DNA of 64,000 nucleotides from Synoicihabitans lomoniglobus (GTDB taxonomy: Bacteria; Verrucomicrobiota; Verrucomicrobiia; Opitutales; Opitutaceae): contig NZ_CP119075.1 of NCBI RefSeq assembly GCF_029023725.1, positions 863,501-927,500 of the forward strand, given 5' to 3'. Position numbers and translations under genes: made by a program. Shown in pieces: positions 10,601 to 18,691 of the stretch (its first letter is position 1; every line of letters begins with the position of its first letter). A model generated the notes under the pieces. The model saw only the letters and a list, made by a program, of their open reading frames with translations. It had not been told where the DNA came from and searched no databases.

Positions 10601-11110
10601 ATTGATGTTCTGCGATCCCGGAATCTCCGGAAAACTCACGGCGCTTCGGATGCGCCAGTGTGCGCTTTCATCCATCTCGATCCGCGCGAACCCGCCCGTG
10701 ATGTTGGTGTAAATGCTGCCATCATGATCCACCGCTACCGACGATTGAATGGGAAGTTGATCTTCAGACTGCCGAAACGTGTCCCATCTCACCCCATCGC
10801 CAAAAGTCAGCTCGCGTTGGGACACGATGAGGATGCGACCATCGGGCATGATGTGCAGGTCGGTGGCCGGACTGCTCAGGCCGAGTGCCTCGGGGCCGAA
10901 CAAAACGAAACCCGGTGCCCCGACTTCGGTGACGCCTTCCGGAGCCGAGGGCATGGCCACCACGCCGGTGGCCGCCAGTAGCGCGATCGTGAAACGGGCG
11001 GCTGCGCGCAGGATGTTCGCGGGCTCGGCAGGGGCGTGGACGTCCGATCCGTGATCAAGACCGGACGGTTGAATCCTGCTTTGTCGCCAAAAATTAACTA
11101 CAACGTTCAA
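7646..11110 (-). CDS. Periplasmic beta-propeller (two-component propeller/Y_Y_Y) sensor histidine kinase
   Basis: I start it at TTG 11110, which overlaps the preceding stop as TTGA. An ATG at 11233 lies inside the upstream gene and reads as out-of-frame sequence. This gives about 1154 aa. A hydrophobic export signal lies near residues 38-58. A long repetitive beta-rich periplasmic part follows, then a Y_Y_Y-like domain near 700-765 (LLEGTGMKWTPAG, LKEGDYVFRVRP), a membrane helix near 773-797 and a coiled coil. The H-box is of the LHNVGNVLNSV type near residue 893, and the ATPase shows NLIQNAKRAI and DNGAGI. There is no receiver, so phosphotransfer must go to a partner such as the receiver-first hybrid encoded next. 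Confidence 0.88.
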   Translation of the reverse strand: MNVVVNFWRQSRIQPSGLDHGSDVHAPAEPANILRAAARFTIALLAATGVVAMPSAPEGVTEVGAPGFVLFGPEALGLSSPATDLHIMPDGRILIVSQRELTFGDGVRWDTFRQSEDQLPIQSSVAVDHDGSIYTNITGGFARIEMDESAHWRIRSAVSFPEIPGSQNINLVSVTQVADAWYWYGGNGAIVSWRPGQAVRYLANLGAIERVFEFNGEIFLSDESSGKLSRMPRDFFSKPQHDTDPSVSTGVTCAVPFDENHLLVGTGGDGLKLFDGTSFRPLGPPGLLRDKHRITDLCATDNGNFAASIDTVGIVFFNRDGRVLQVLGRTLDHRLARVRKLKYAANGVLWALMNHGVARVEYPSVTSVSNFEPLLESGLTYAQPLRHGGLLWVLADGRGMRGIYDAQGRLERFVDDTPPGQYLHTLTDVDGQLFGSNEQGIYIYERNRWSLAIAGVQNARIDVARSEPGKLFYVARGEYGWIERHDDAFIAHQTKAPELNDSYNCAIDANGIGWLELGVRKVARFDPHGAAPSIEIFGAEHGLTNGWAEIYVLDGVARFHLTNQVYRFDEDRQYFVSDTTLLEELPALAMANGRPATDAFGRLWFTLNGAAHVVDRQAKGANRSARVIPVALNPTSYTMEDNGVVWMFERRRLARMDLRIPPPAPRPIHALITSLQFSSSGRQIFGPGDKMDPIDFIDNSLVFNFAAPVNPFATPVTFEVLLEGTGMKWTPAGAIGSVSFNRLKEGDYVFRVRPVVGESTIGTEARLAFSIRPPWFRTFWAWAIYVAAALGLIGAIVWFSSFLQRRENERLELLVAERTGKLHASNAKLERQITHTTAQSAALFESEERYRRLNAELETRVEKRSDELKKAHEELMVASRHAGMAEVATGVLHNVGNVLNSVNVSAALVRECLRTTVLSKLQRVADMLRVRTSDMTAFLTTDPKGRLIPAFIIQLSDQLTAEHATMQREHEHLDRNVEHIKGIVAMQQSHARVSGVLEKLQLNELIDDVVQMHELGLKRHHIEIVRNYAKVPLLVADKHKILQILVNLIQNAKRAIRDRGVDHGRMELRIDSPASGRIHVSVTDNGAGISADNLTHIFSHGFTTRRDGHGFGLHSGANAAREMGGSLSATSDGPNQGATFTLELPLTPRESSHE

Positions 11111-14100
11111 GGACGCTCCTCTCCGGACTCGGCGGGGGAGGCGGTCGCCGGCAACATCTTGTCGATCAGGACCATGAGGGCCCGCAAGCTCACGGGTTTG
11201 CTGAGGTAGTCCTCCGCCCCGGCCATCAGGCAACGCTCCCGGTCATTGGGCATGGCCAGCGCGGTGAGGGCGATGATGGGGATGTTTTTGATGTCCTCGT
11301 GCGCTTTGATTTTTTTGATCGCAGTCAGACCGTCCATGACCGGCATCTGAATATCCATGAGGATCAAATCGGGTTGCAGTTCCTGAGCGGCTTCCACCGC
11401 GAGCATGCCGTTGCGGGCGTAGTGCATCGAGAAGCCCTGGTATTCCAGATACTCGCCCAAGGTCTGAATATTGGCCTCGTTGTCCTCGGCCAGAAGGATA
11501 CGCGGAGCGACCGACGAATCCATCGCACGGGATGGCCCGGAAGCGGGGAGGCATGCCGGTGCCGACATCGGCTCCTCGGCTTCGGGCGCGACGCCGACGG
11601 GCAGGACCACGGTGAACCGGCTCCCTTGATCCACGGTGCTTTCCAAACTCACACTGCCGCCGTGCAGCTCGACGAGTTTGGCCACCATGGCGAGGCCGAG
11701 ACCGGTGCCTTCCTGCGCCCGGGCCAACCCGGAATCGAGTTGGGTGAACGCTCGGAACAACTTCGATTGGTCGGAGGCGGTGATGCCAATACCGTCGTCC
11801 CACACCGTAAATTTGACCCGTTGCGCGCTCGGGGAAGATTCCACCCGCAGGCCGATGTTGCCACCTTCGGGCGTGAATTTGACCGCGTTGGTGAGGAGAT
11901 TCACCAGCACTTGTTTCAGGCGTTTGGGATCGGCGTAGAAAGCCCCCTCAATGTCATGCCCGTCAAAACTCACGTTGATCTGCTTGTGCATCGCCTGCGT
12001 CCGCACGAACAACATGCAGCTCTCACAAAAAGAGGGCAGATCGATTTGGTCGGGAATCAGCTCCAGCTTGCCGGCTTCAATCTTGGAGAGATCGAGAATA
12101 TCGTTGATCAGGGCCAGCAGGTGGGTGCCGCTGCTGGAAATCGTGGTGATCGATTTTATCTGGCGTTCGGAGAACTCGCCGACGCCCTGCTCCAACAAGG
12201 CCTCACTCAGACCGAGAATCGCATTGAGCGGGGTGCGTAGCTCGTGGCTCATGTTGGCGAGAAACTCGTCTTTGAGTCGGGAAGCCTGGTCGAGTTTTTG
12301 ATTGGCGGCGGAGAGTTCAGCGGTGCGTTGTTCGACGCGTGCTTCGAGGTCGGCGTTGAGGTTGCGAACGGCTTCCTCCGCTTGCTTGATGGCCGTGATG
12401 TCTTCCAAGGCCACCGCGACACGGACGGGACCGTCGCCGGAAAAGCGCGTGATGCGGCAGAGGAACCAATGCTCGTGGCCGACTGGCCGGGAAGCGTATT
12501 CGTAGTGGGCGTTCGAGCGCTGACCGGTGATCACTTCGCGAATGAGTTGCGCCACAAGGAGCGCGTCGGTGTTTCCCGCGGTCGCGGCGCGATCACAGTA
12601 ATCCAGCAGATTTGCCGTCTCCCCGATTTCAGCGAGTGATGGATTGGAGCTCTCGTGGAGAGCGTTCCACGCGCGGTTGGTGGCCACGATTTTTCCGTCG
12701 GTGTTCAACACGGCGATTTGAGAAGACAAGGCATCGAGTGAGGCCCGGACGAAACGTTCGCTCACGGCCAAAGCCTGTTGCACGCGGGCGCGTTCGATCG
12801 TGGCCCAGCACCGATCGATCACCTCTTGCACGAGCGTGACTTCGCTGGGAGTCCAATCCCGGGGCGTGGTCTGATGCACCGCCATCAAAGCACGAAGACC
12901 ATCTCGATTGATCAGACTACAGGAGATGGCCGCCCGGGTGTTGATGGCGTCAAACGTTTTGACTCCACCGTTGGCGGGGATTTCGGCATGAGCGTCGCGA
13001 ATGACCAGGGTTTTACCCGCGAGCAACTCGTTCACGGTGCGTTCGCCGAACGTCGATAGCTGGTAGGTGCCTGCCATGCTGGGACAGTCTCGGGTGAAAT
13101 CGTTGTCGACCGTGAACGTGTCGCCGTCTGGTTGCACCTCCGCGTAGGCGCAGCGGGAAGCGCCGAGGAATTCTCCCAAGCGTTGCGCCACGGTGGCCAT
13201 GATGGCTTTGGGGTCCGTGAGGGCCCGGGTGGCTTCACCGAGTTCGTTGAAGAAGCGCAGTCGGGCCTCGTTCTCAATCAAGGCCTGCTCCACTTGGTGA
13301 CGCTCCGTGACGTCGCGGGAGATCGCGATGAAACGCGTTTGCCCGTCCTCCAGATTCACCATCTGCAGGTTCACTTCCACCGGAATCTCGTGGCCGTCTT
13401 CGTGCCGATGACTCGCTGTGAAATTTAGAATTTCAAGCTCACCGCGTTGGAAGGTTTTATAAAGTTCCCACAAGCCGGATTCCGAGATGCCTTGGTTGAT
13501 ATTCAAGGGAGACATCTCGAGCAATTCGTCACGGGAATAGCCGAGCTGTTGTTCCGCGCCCTGGTTCACATAGCTGAAGTTGATCGAGCCGGTGCCGAAT
13601 GGGTTGGACAAGAGCACGGCATCTGCCGTCGCATTCAATGCGGCGAGCGCCTGCCGCATTTCCCCCTCCGATTTGATGCGTTCGCTGATGTCCCGGGCGA
13701 CGGCGACGAAGCAGTGTCGGCCGTCTTCGAACTTCACCATTTGCACATTGATTTCGACCGGGAAGGTATGCCCGTCCTTGTGTCGGTGCCGGGTGGTGAG
13801 GCTGATGACTTCGCGTTCATCTTGCTCGAGATTGCCAAAGATATTTTGCAGCCGCGACTCGTCCAATTCGGGGTTGATGTCGAGGGGCGACATTTCGAGT
13901 AGCTCTTCCCGCGTGTAACCCAGTTGATTGACCGCCCCTTGATTCACGTAGGAATATTTCCCGGTGCCGGGCACTGACACCAGAGCAGCATCCGCGGTGG
14001 CATCCAGAGCTGCCAGGGCCTGACGCATGGCACTCTCCGACCGCACGCGTTCGCTGATATCGCGCGCCACTGCGATGAACCGGCGCGTGCCATCTTCCAT

Positions 14101-16287
14101 CACCGCCAACTGCAGATTGATCTCCACGGGAAACTCGTGCCCGTTGCGGCGACGATGGCGGGATGTGACCTTCAGGATCTTTTGTTCGCCGCGGACCAGC
14201 GGGGCGAGCAGCGCCCCCATTGAACTGCTGTCGTATTCGGAATTGATGTCCAACGCCGACATGGTGAGAAGCTCCTCTCGTGAATAGCCCAACTGCTGCA
14301 CGGCGCCTTGGTTGGCGTAGACGAACTTGAGGGTCTCGGCATCGGTCACGAGCGTGGCATCAGCGGTGAAGTCGAGAGTGGTGAGTGCCTGCTCAATCTC
14401 GGCCGTGCGTTCGGCGACCCGCAGTTCAAGGTTCTCGTTGAGTTCCCGAATCTCGTTTTCGGCCCGTTTGCGTTCGGTGATATCGCGGACCACGGCGACG
14501 AATCGGGCGGGCTCGCCGGTGGGAGCAACATATTGCAGGAGAATTTCCACCGGCACCACCTTGCCGGATTTGTGCTGGTGGCGCGTTTCGAACGTCACGG
14601 ACGGCTGGGTCCCGGCGATCAACGGAGCGATGATTTGACGGAAACGGGCCTCGGTGAAGTCGGGCTTGATGTCGAGGGGGGTCATCTGCAGCAGCTCTTC
14701 GCTGGTGAATCCCACCTGCTTGATCGCGCCTTGGTTCGCGTAGGAAAAGCGCAGGGTGTCGGGGGTGAAAATAAACACGCAGTCCTGGGTGTGATCCAGG
14801 GTCGTGATGAACTGATTGAGATTTTCCTGAATTTTTTTCCGGTCCGTGATATCGGTGTTGGTCCCGCGGATTCGAATCGCTTTCCCGTGTTCGTCGCGGG
14901 CCATGACCCGACCCTGGCTCAGCAACCAAATCCAATCGCCGGCGGCATTCTTAATGCGTTGCTCAAGGACGTAGTCGTCGGTGACGCCGTTGACCGTTTC
15001 CCGGACGGTTGCGATCACGGTTGGTTGATCGTCCGGATGGGTTTCCGACATGAGTGCCCGAATGGTGGTGACCGTGCGTTGCGGTGTCTGCCCCAGCATC
15101 TTTGCCCATCCGGCATCGAGCGTAATGCGATTGGCGACCAGATCACTGTCCCAGGTGCAGGCGCGCGCAGCTTCCAGCGCAAGATCGAGTTGTTCCTTGG
15201 CGGTGCGCAGTTCGTTTTGCGACTCACGGTCCGCGGTGACATCGCGAGACACCGCCAGTAGTTTTTCGGGCTCACCCTGTTCGTTGAGGATTGGCGTAAT
15301 GGCCACATCCCACCAGCGCGGAGAACCTTTGGCGGTCGGGCAGAACCCGCGGAAACGGCCGAAGCCACCGCTGGCCGCCGCCGTGACGGCCGCTTGAGCG
15401 GACTTCCGGTCGTTACCCTGCCAAAATGAAAGCCAGTCGGCGTTTTCGACCGAGCAGAAATCGTCCACCTCCATGATTCGGCAACCGTGGGGGGCCATGT
15501 AGACGAGTCGGCCGTCGAGACTCAGCACCTTGAGGCAGTCGGGGCTGCTGTTGACGATACTGCGGTTGTAGGCCTCGCTGGCGCGGAGTTCTTTGGCGAG
15601 TTGGTGTTCAACCGTGATACTGCGAAAGACCAACGCGATCCCGGTGATCCGTCCGTCGTGATCACGGATGGGGGCGGCGTGTTGGTGGATCCGATGCTCC
15701 GTGCCGGTGCGATCCGCCAGTATTACACTCGTGGACACGGTGCCGATCATGTCACTTTCCAGCGCACGGTGGATTTCAGCCAAAGCGGATTCGCGCGTGA
15801 ATTCGTGGATGGGATGATAAACTTCGTCGATGGTGCGGAATTTAGCGTCCAACGCCGACCACCCCGTCAGTTCTTCCGCGATCCCATTCATATGGGTGAT
15901 GCGCTGCTGAAGATTGATGGTCAGGACCCCGCTGCCGATGGCCTGCATGATGTCCGCCAACTCTCCTCCCGGGGGCTGCGCCAATTTCGCCCGCAAGCGG
16001 ACCCTTTGCTGATGGAGATTGCGCAGCGCGTGCAAAATCAAGGCAAACACCGCCACCAGGAGACCGAGCTCCAGCGAGGTCGCGGCTTGCACGTGCGTAT
16101 AAGCGGGCGGTTCCCCATCGGTGGCGTGAAGTTGGCTGACCCCGGACCAGCCCAAAATCGCTGAGACTGCGAGATCGACACCCTGGCGTCGGCGTCGGTG
16201 TTTCCTCCGGTCATCGGGCAACGTCGACGCCTGCGCTCCGGGAGGACGTCGCGTGGCGGGGACAAGGTGACGGAGTATATGGCTCAT
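11107..16287 (-). CDS. Giant multi-PAS/GAF hybrid sensor histidine kinase
   Basis: 1726 aa. One clear membrane helix lies near residues 72-92 after an Arg-rich N-terminus. A PAS array follows. Four consecutive units carry nearly the same core, centred near residues 514, 656, 780 and 905 (YVNQGA, QLGY, REELLEMSPLDIN), each ending in a VARDI(S/T)ER-like motif. A GAF-like domain (about 1010-1160), another PAS, a coiled coil, the H-box near 1349, an HATPase (NLLTNAVKF, GTGLGL) and one receiver (LMDIQMPVMDG, about 1590-1710) complete it. It follows the lone receiver gene after a 184-bp spacer in which I see no feature, and overlaps the propeller kinase gene by 4 bp. The similar PAS units suggest recent internal duplication. 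Confidence 0.92.
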   Translation of the reverse strand: MSHILRHLVPATRRPPGAQASTLPDDRRKHRRRRQGVDLAVSAILGWSGVSQLHATDGEPPAYTHVQAATSLELGLLVAVFALILHALRNLHQQRVRLRAKLAQPPGGELADIMQAIGSGVLTINLQQRITHMNGIAEELTGWSALDAKFRTIDEVYHPIHEFTRESALAEIHRALESDMIGTVSTSVILADRTGTEHRIHQHAAPIRDHDGRITGIALVFRSITVEHQLAKELRASEAYNRSIVNSSPDCLKVLSLDGRLVYMAPHGCRIMEVDDFCSVENADWLSFWQGNDRKSAQAAVTAAASGGFGRFRGFCPTAKGSPRWWDVAITPILNEQGEPEKLLAVSRDVTADRESQNELRTAKEQLDLALEAARACTWDSDLVANRITLDAGWAKMLGQTPQRTVTTIRALMSETHPDDQPTVIATVRETVNGVTDDYVLEQRIKNAAGDWIWLLSQGRVMARDEHGKAIRIRGTNTDITDRKKIQENLNQFITTLDHTQDCVFIFTPDTLRFSYANQGAIKQVGFTSEELLQMTPLDIKPDFTEARFRQIIAPLIAGTQPSVTFETRHQHKSGKVVPVEILLQYVAPTGEPARFVAVVRDITERKRAENEIRELNENLELRVAERTAEIEQALTTLDFTADATLVTDAETLKFVYANQGAVQQLGYSREELLTMSALDINSEYDSSSMGALLAPLVRGEQKILKVTSRHRRRNGHEFPVEINLQLAVMEDGTRRFIAVARDISERVRSESAMRQALAALDATADAALVSVPGTGKYSYVNQGAVNQLGYTREELLEMSPLDINPELDESRLQNIFGNLEQDEREVISLTTRHRHKDGHTFPVEINVQMVKFEDGRHCFVAVARDISERIKSEGEMRQALAALNATADAVLLSNPFGTGSINFSYVNQGAEQQLGYSRDELLEMSPLNINQGISESGLWELYKTFQRGELEILNFTASHRHEDGHEIPVEVNLQMVNLEDGQTRFIAISRDVTERHQVEQALIENEARLRFFNELGEATRALTDPKAIMATVAQRLGEFLGASRCAYAEVQPDGDTFTVDNDFTRDCPSMAGTYQLSTFGERTVNELLAGKTLVIRDAHAEIPANGGVKTFDAINTRAAISCSLINRDGLRALMAVHQTTPRDWTPSEVTLVQEVIDRCWATIERARVQQALAVSERFVRASLDALSSQIAVLNTDGKIVATNRAWNALHESSNPSLAEIGETANLLDYCDRAATAGNTDALLVAQLIREVITGQRSNAHYEYASRPVGHEHWFLCRITRFSGDGPVRVAVALEDITAIKQAEEAVRNLNADLEARVEQRTAELSAANQKLDQASRLKDEFLANMSHELRTPLNAILGLSEALLEQGVGEFSERQIKSITTISSSGTHLLALINDILDLSKIEAGKLELIPDQIDLPSFCESCMLFVRTQAMHKQINVSFDGHDIEGAFYADPKRLKQVLVNLLTNAVKFTPEGGNIGLRVESSPSAQRVKFTVWDDGIGITASDQSKLFRAFTQLDSGLARAQEGTGLGLAMVAKLVELHGGSVSLESTVDQGSRFTVVLPVGVAPEAEEPMSAPACLPASGPSRAMDSSVAPRILLAEDNEANIQTLGEYLEYQGFSMHYARNGMLAVEAAQELQPDLILMDIQMPVMDGLTAIKKIKAHEDIKNIPIIALTALAMPNDRERCLMAGAEDYLSKPVSLRALMVLIDKMLPATASPAESGEERP

Positions 16288-16471
16288 TACTCAGGGAACA
16301 GATGGAGGAATTCCCCCACGGCATCGGCACAATCTGCTCTGACCAAAGAACTTTGTGTTAAAACGTGGCATTTGAGCCCCGTCGGTTGGCCCTCCGACGC
16401 TTCGACCGAATAGGTGGGCACGTCCTGAACGGGGGTATTTCGGGTCCGCGACCTCGCGGTGAAAGGCGCTG

Positions 16472-16870
16472 TTACCCGACGACTTGGCTCAAAGCCGCGG
16501 CCATCGTGGCGATTTCGTAGGGTTTGGGCACGATCGCGGTGAATCCATGGTCAGCATAGTTACGCTTGTTTCCTCCGTCGGAAAAACCGCTGGAAGCCAC
16601 GGCTTTAAAGGAGGGGTCGATCGACTGGAGATGCTGTAAGGCCTCAATCCCGCCCATGCCGCCACGAATGGTAAGATCAAGCAGCGCAGCCGCGAATGGC
16701 TGCCCGGCGGAGCGGGCGTTCTGAAACTCGCGGATCGCAGCTTCGCCGTCGTGCACGATCACGATGTCGTAGCCCAAGTGGGTGAGCACGAGCCGACCGA
16801 TGCGGCAGACGTCCGGCTCATCATCCATGAAAAGAATCTTAGCGGAGGGCGGAGGCGAATCAATCGACAT
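16472..16870 (-). CDS. Stand-alone response regulator receiver
   Basis: 132 aa, a single receiver with no output domain. The acidic pair is D16-D17 (ILFMDDEPD), the phosphoacceptor is D65 in LLDLTIRGGMGG, and the conserved Lys is in VPKPYE. The GGMGG insertion after the phosphorylated Asp is the pattern of receivers in CheY-like regulators paired with PAS hybrid kinases. It is the first gene of the minus-strand phosphorelay block and may carry phosphoryl groups between the kinases encoded downstream (inference). Confidence 0.88.
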   Translation of the reverse strand: MSIDSPPPSAKILFMDDEPDVCRIGRLVLTHLGYDIVIVHDGEAAIREFQNARSAGQPFAAALLDLTIRGGMGGIEALQHLQSIDPSFKAVASSGFSDGGNKRNYADHGFTAIVPKPYEIATMAAALSQVVG

Positions 16871-17045
16871 GGGAGCCTTGTCATCATGGGGGAAAAGACG
16901 GTCATCTCAAGGTGATTACCGGGCGCGAAATATCCGGTTTAAGGCCGGTTAAAAGCCATGGTCGAGCGAGCTTTTGAAAAAACCCTGCCAACACACGCTT
17001 GACGGAGGCCGGATTCCTCCCAGTCTGCGCAATCCTTCCCATCAC

Positions 17046-17119
17046 TGCCCGATGGTGTAATGGTAGCACCGGTGACTTTGACTCACCTAGTCATGGTTCG
17101 AACCCATGTCGGGCAGCCA
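17046..17119 (+). tRNA. tRNA-Gln (anticodon UUG), phage integration site
   Basis: 74 nt including the encoded CCA. The acceptor stem TGCCCGA pairs perfectly with TCGGGCA. The anticodon stem GGTGA/TCACC encloses the loop CTTTGAC with anticodon TTG at 17078-17080. The T arm CATGG/CCATG carries the TTCGAAC loop. The last 27 nt (17093-17119) recur at 26595-26621 and form the attachment core of the prophage. The gene stays intact because the phage supplies an identical 3' end. Confidence 0.95.
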
Positions 17120-18344
17120 ATTTATCAGAGAATTTTAGCTCTGAAATAGCTTCCAAGTCAACCACTTGCGCAAGCTCCACTAGTTTGGCTAGGGTATCGC
17201 GAAACGCCAATTTGTGCGGGTTTTGTGCGTCTTTTGTGAGTGTATTTGTGCGTTCAATATGCGCATCACCGTGCCAAGGGATCTTGGCTACCTCATCGTG
17301 TAGCTGCAGCGCGGTCGTGTCGGTGTAGACGTTCGCAGTCAAAGACGGGTCGGAATGCCCGAGTATTTCTTGCGCCGCCCGTTGACCCACGCCGGCCGCC
17401 GCTCCCCAGGTTTGAAAGGTTTTCCGGAAGGCGTGGAAATGAACTACGCGGCCGAGTGCGTCGCGCCGCTCGATACCGGCGCGACGGAAGTCCGCAAGCA
17501 GCGTATCGTAACTGGGAAAGGGATCAAAAACACGTTGCGCAGGAGTCGCGTCCTTTGGCCGCTTTTCGCTCAACTCTTGCGCGAGGCGAGGGTGCAACGG
17601 GATCAAACGCGGTTCGCTGTTCTTCGTGTCCTCCGCCTGGAGCGTGACCACTGGAGTCGGGTTGAACTTCACTTGCGCCCATTTGAGCTGTTTTGCCTCA
17701 TTCTTACGCGAACCGGTGTAAGCTAGGAACAAGTAGGGGAGGCGACGCCCACGAGATACGCGCAACAGGCGCGCAAATTCATCTGGCATGAAGGCCCGGC
17801 TCTTCCGGACCGCCTTGCCCCGGATATCGACATGAGTGACAGCAGCCAGGGGATTTACCGGAGCCATGCCCATACGCACGAGCCAATTTAGGAAGGCGTT
17901 AATTGAGATCTGCGCCTCTTTCTTCGTCTTCGCCGCCCCAACCATGCGCGACCGGTAACGCACAAAGGAGTCCGGAGTGATGTCCGCGATCCGCTTCCAC
18001 CGGCACGAGGATAGCACCTTCTCAATGCGCCGGACGGTATCCCGAACGTGCCCCGCTTCGAGTTCGCGCCCCTTTAGATCGCTTTCGTATTCCGTCAGAA
18101 GTTCCGGCAGGGGAGTAGACGCCGCTTTCCGTTCGGAAGCCGGAGCAATGAGCCCCGCCGCTTCACGCTGTTTCGTAACGATGATTTCATGAAGCTTTGC
18201 CCTGGCAACGGCTTCGTCAGAGACACCCAACGCGATTGTGACCGGTGATTGACCAGGTTCGGTTGCGTAGCGTCCTGACCAGAGACGGGAAACGGTGCGT
18301 TTCCCTTTTATTTTTCGAGTAGGTCTGAAGACGAATTCGATCAC
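17091..18344 (-). CDS. Tyrosine recombinase (phage integrase)
   Basis: About 417 aa from GTG 18344; an ATG at 18386 would prefix a hydrophobic stretch atypical of integrases. An N-terminal basic arm-binding region (RPTRKIKGKR) and a core-binding helical domain precede the catalytic domain. Active-site residues are visible: Arg in AYTGSRKNEA, the HxxR box in HAFRKTFQTW, His in LGHSDP and the nucleophile Tyr in VYTDTT. It inserts the phage into tRNA-Gln. The stop lies in the tRNA gene, antisense, and the last eight residues (ARHGFEP end) come from the att core. In the joined circular form the frame would continue for 46 codons from the attR side. Confidence 0.92.
   Translation of the reverse strand: MIEFVFRPTRKIKGKRTVSRLWSGRYATEPGQSPVTIALGVSDEAVARAKLHEIIVTKQREAAGLIAPASERKAASTPLPELLTEYESDLKGRELEAGHVRDTVRRIEKVLSSCRWKRIADITPDSFVRYRSRMVGAAKTKKEAQISINAFLNWLVRMGMAPVNPLAAVTHVDIRGKAVRKSRAFMPDEFARLLRVSRGRRLPYLFLAYTGSRKNEAKQLKWAQVKFNPTPVVTLQAEDTKNSEPRLIPLHPRLAQELSEKRPKDATPAQRVFDPFPSYDTLLADFRRAGIERRDALGRVVHFHAFRKTFQTWGAAAGVGQRAAQEILGHSDPSLTANVYTDTTALQLHDEVAKIPWHGDAHIERTNTLTKDAQNPHKLAFRDTLAKLVELAQVVDLEAISELKFSDKLAARHGFEP
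17093..17119 (+). other. attL core (27-bp direct repeat inside tRNA-Gln)
   Basis: Identical to 26595-26621. The flanking bases differ on both sides, which fixes the core at 27 bp. It covers the T arm, the 3' acceptor strand and CCA. On the opposite strand it encodes the last eight residues of the integrase and the first base of its stop codon. Confidence 0.9.
17233..17254 (+). repeat. Left copy of 22-bp direct repeat (candidate integrase arm site)
   Basis: Identical to 26514-26535 and in the same orientation. It includes one of five same-strand TTTGTGCG octamers (17211, 17222, 17245, 26410 and 26526). These cluster on both sides of the att core in the predicted circular form, as arm-type integrase sites do (inference). 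Confidence 0.6.
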
Positions 18345-18409
18345 GCAGCAAATAGCAGCAAAGGCTGCCGATATTCTCAAGTGCAAATTGCAGCTAAAAG
18401 TGCGTTTTA

Positions 18410-18619
18410 GTGTGCGTGGCTGAAAAAGAACGATTTACGATATCCTTGCCGCCGCATGTTGCTGATGAACTCCGGCACCATGCAGCTGTTCTGAGCTCTA
18501 ACCCAACCGAATACTGCGCCTTAATTATCCGCAAATGGTTTGCTGACGGTTCACCGCCCGTTACCCATGAAGAAGCGACTCTCAGGGAGAGAATAGTGCA
18601 AACCCAACAAGCGTTGTGA
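18410..18619 (+). CDS. Small ribbon-helix-helix DNA-binding protein
   Basis: 69 aa from GTG 18410, or 67 aa from GTG 18416. The N-terminal strand RFTISLPPHVADEL followed by two short helices fits the RHH fold, where the strand contacts DNA and the protein dimerises. It is divergent from the integrase gene across about 65 bp that contain GTGCG motifs. A role as integrase repressor or excision factor is likely from position (inference). An antitoxin role is an alternative, but no toxin lies next to it. Confidence 0.55.
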   Translation: MCVAEKERFTISLPPHVADELRHHAAVLSSNPTEYCALIIRKWFADGSPPVTHEEATLRERIVQTQQAL

Positions 18620-18691
18620 CCTTCCCGGAAGGGAACCCGCTCTGCTGAAACGGAGAATTGAGGGCTATTATTTCATAAATTCCATCATCCA

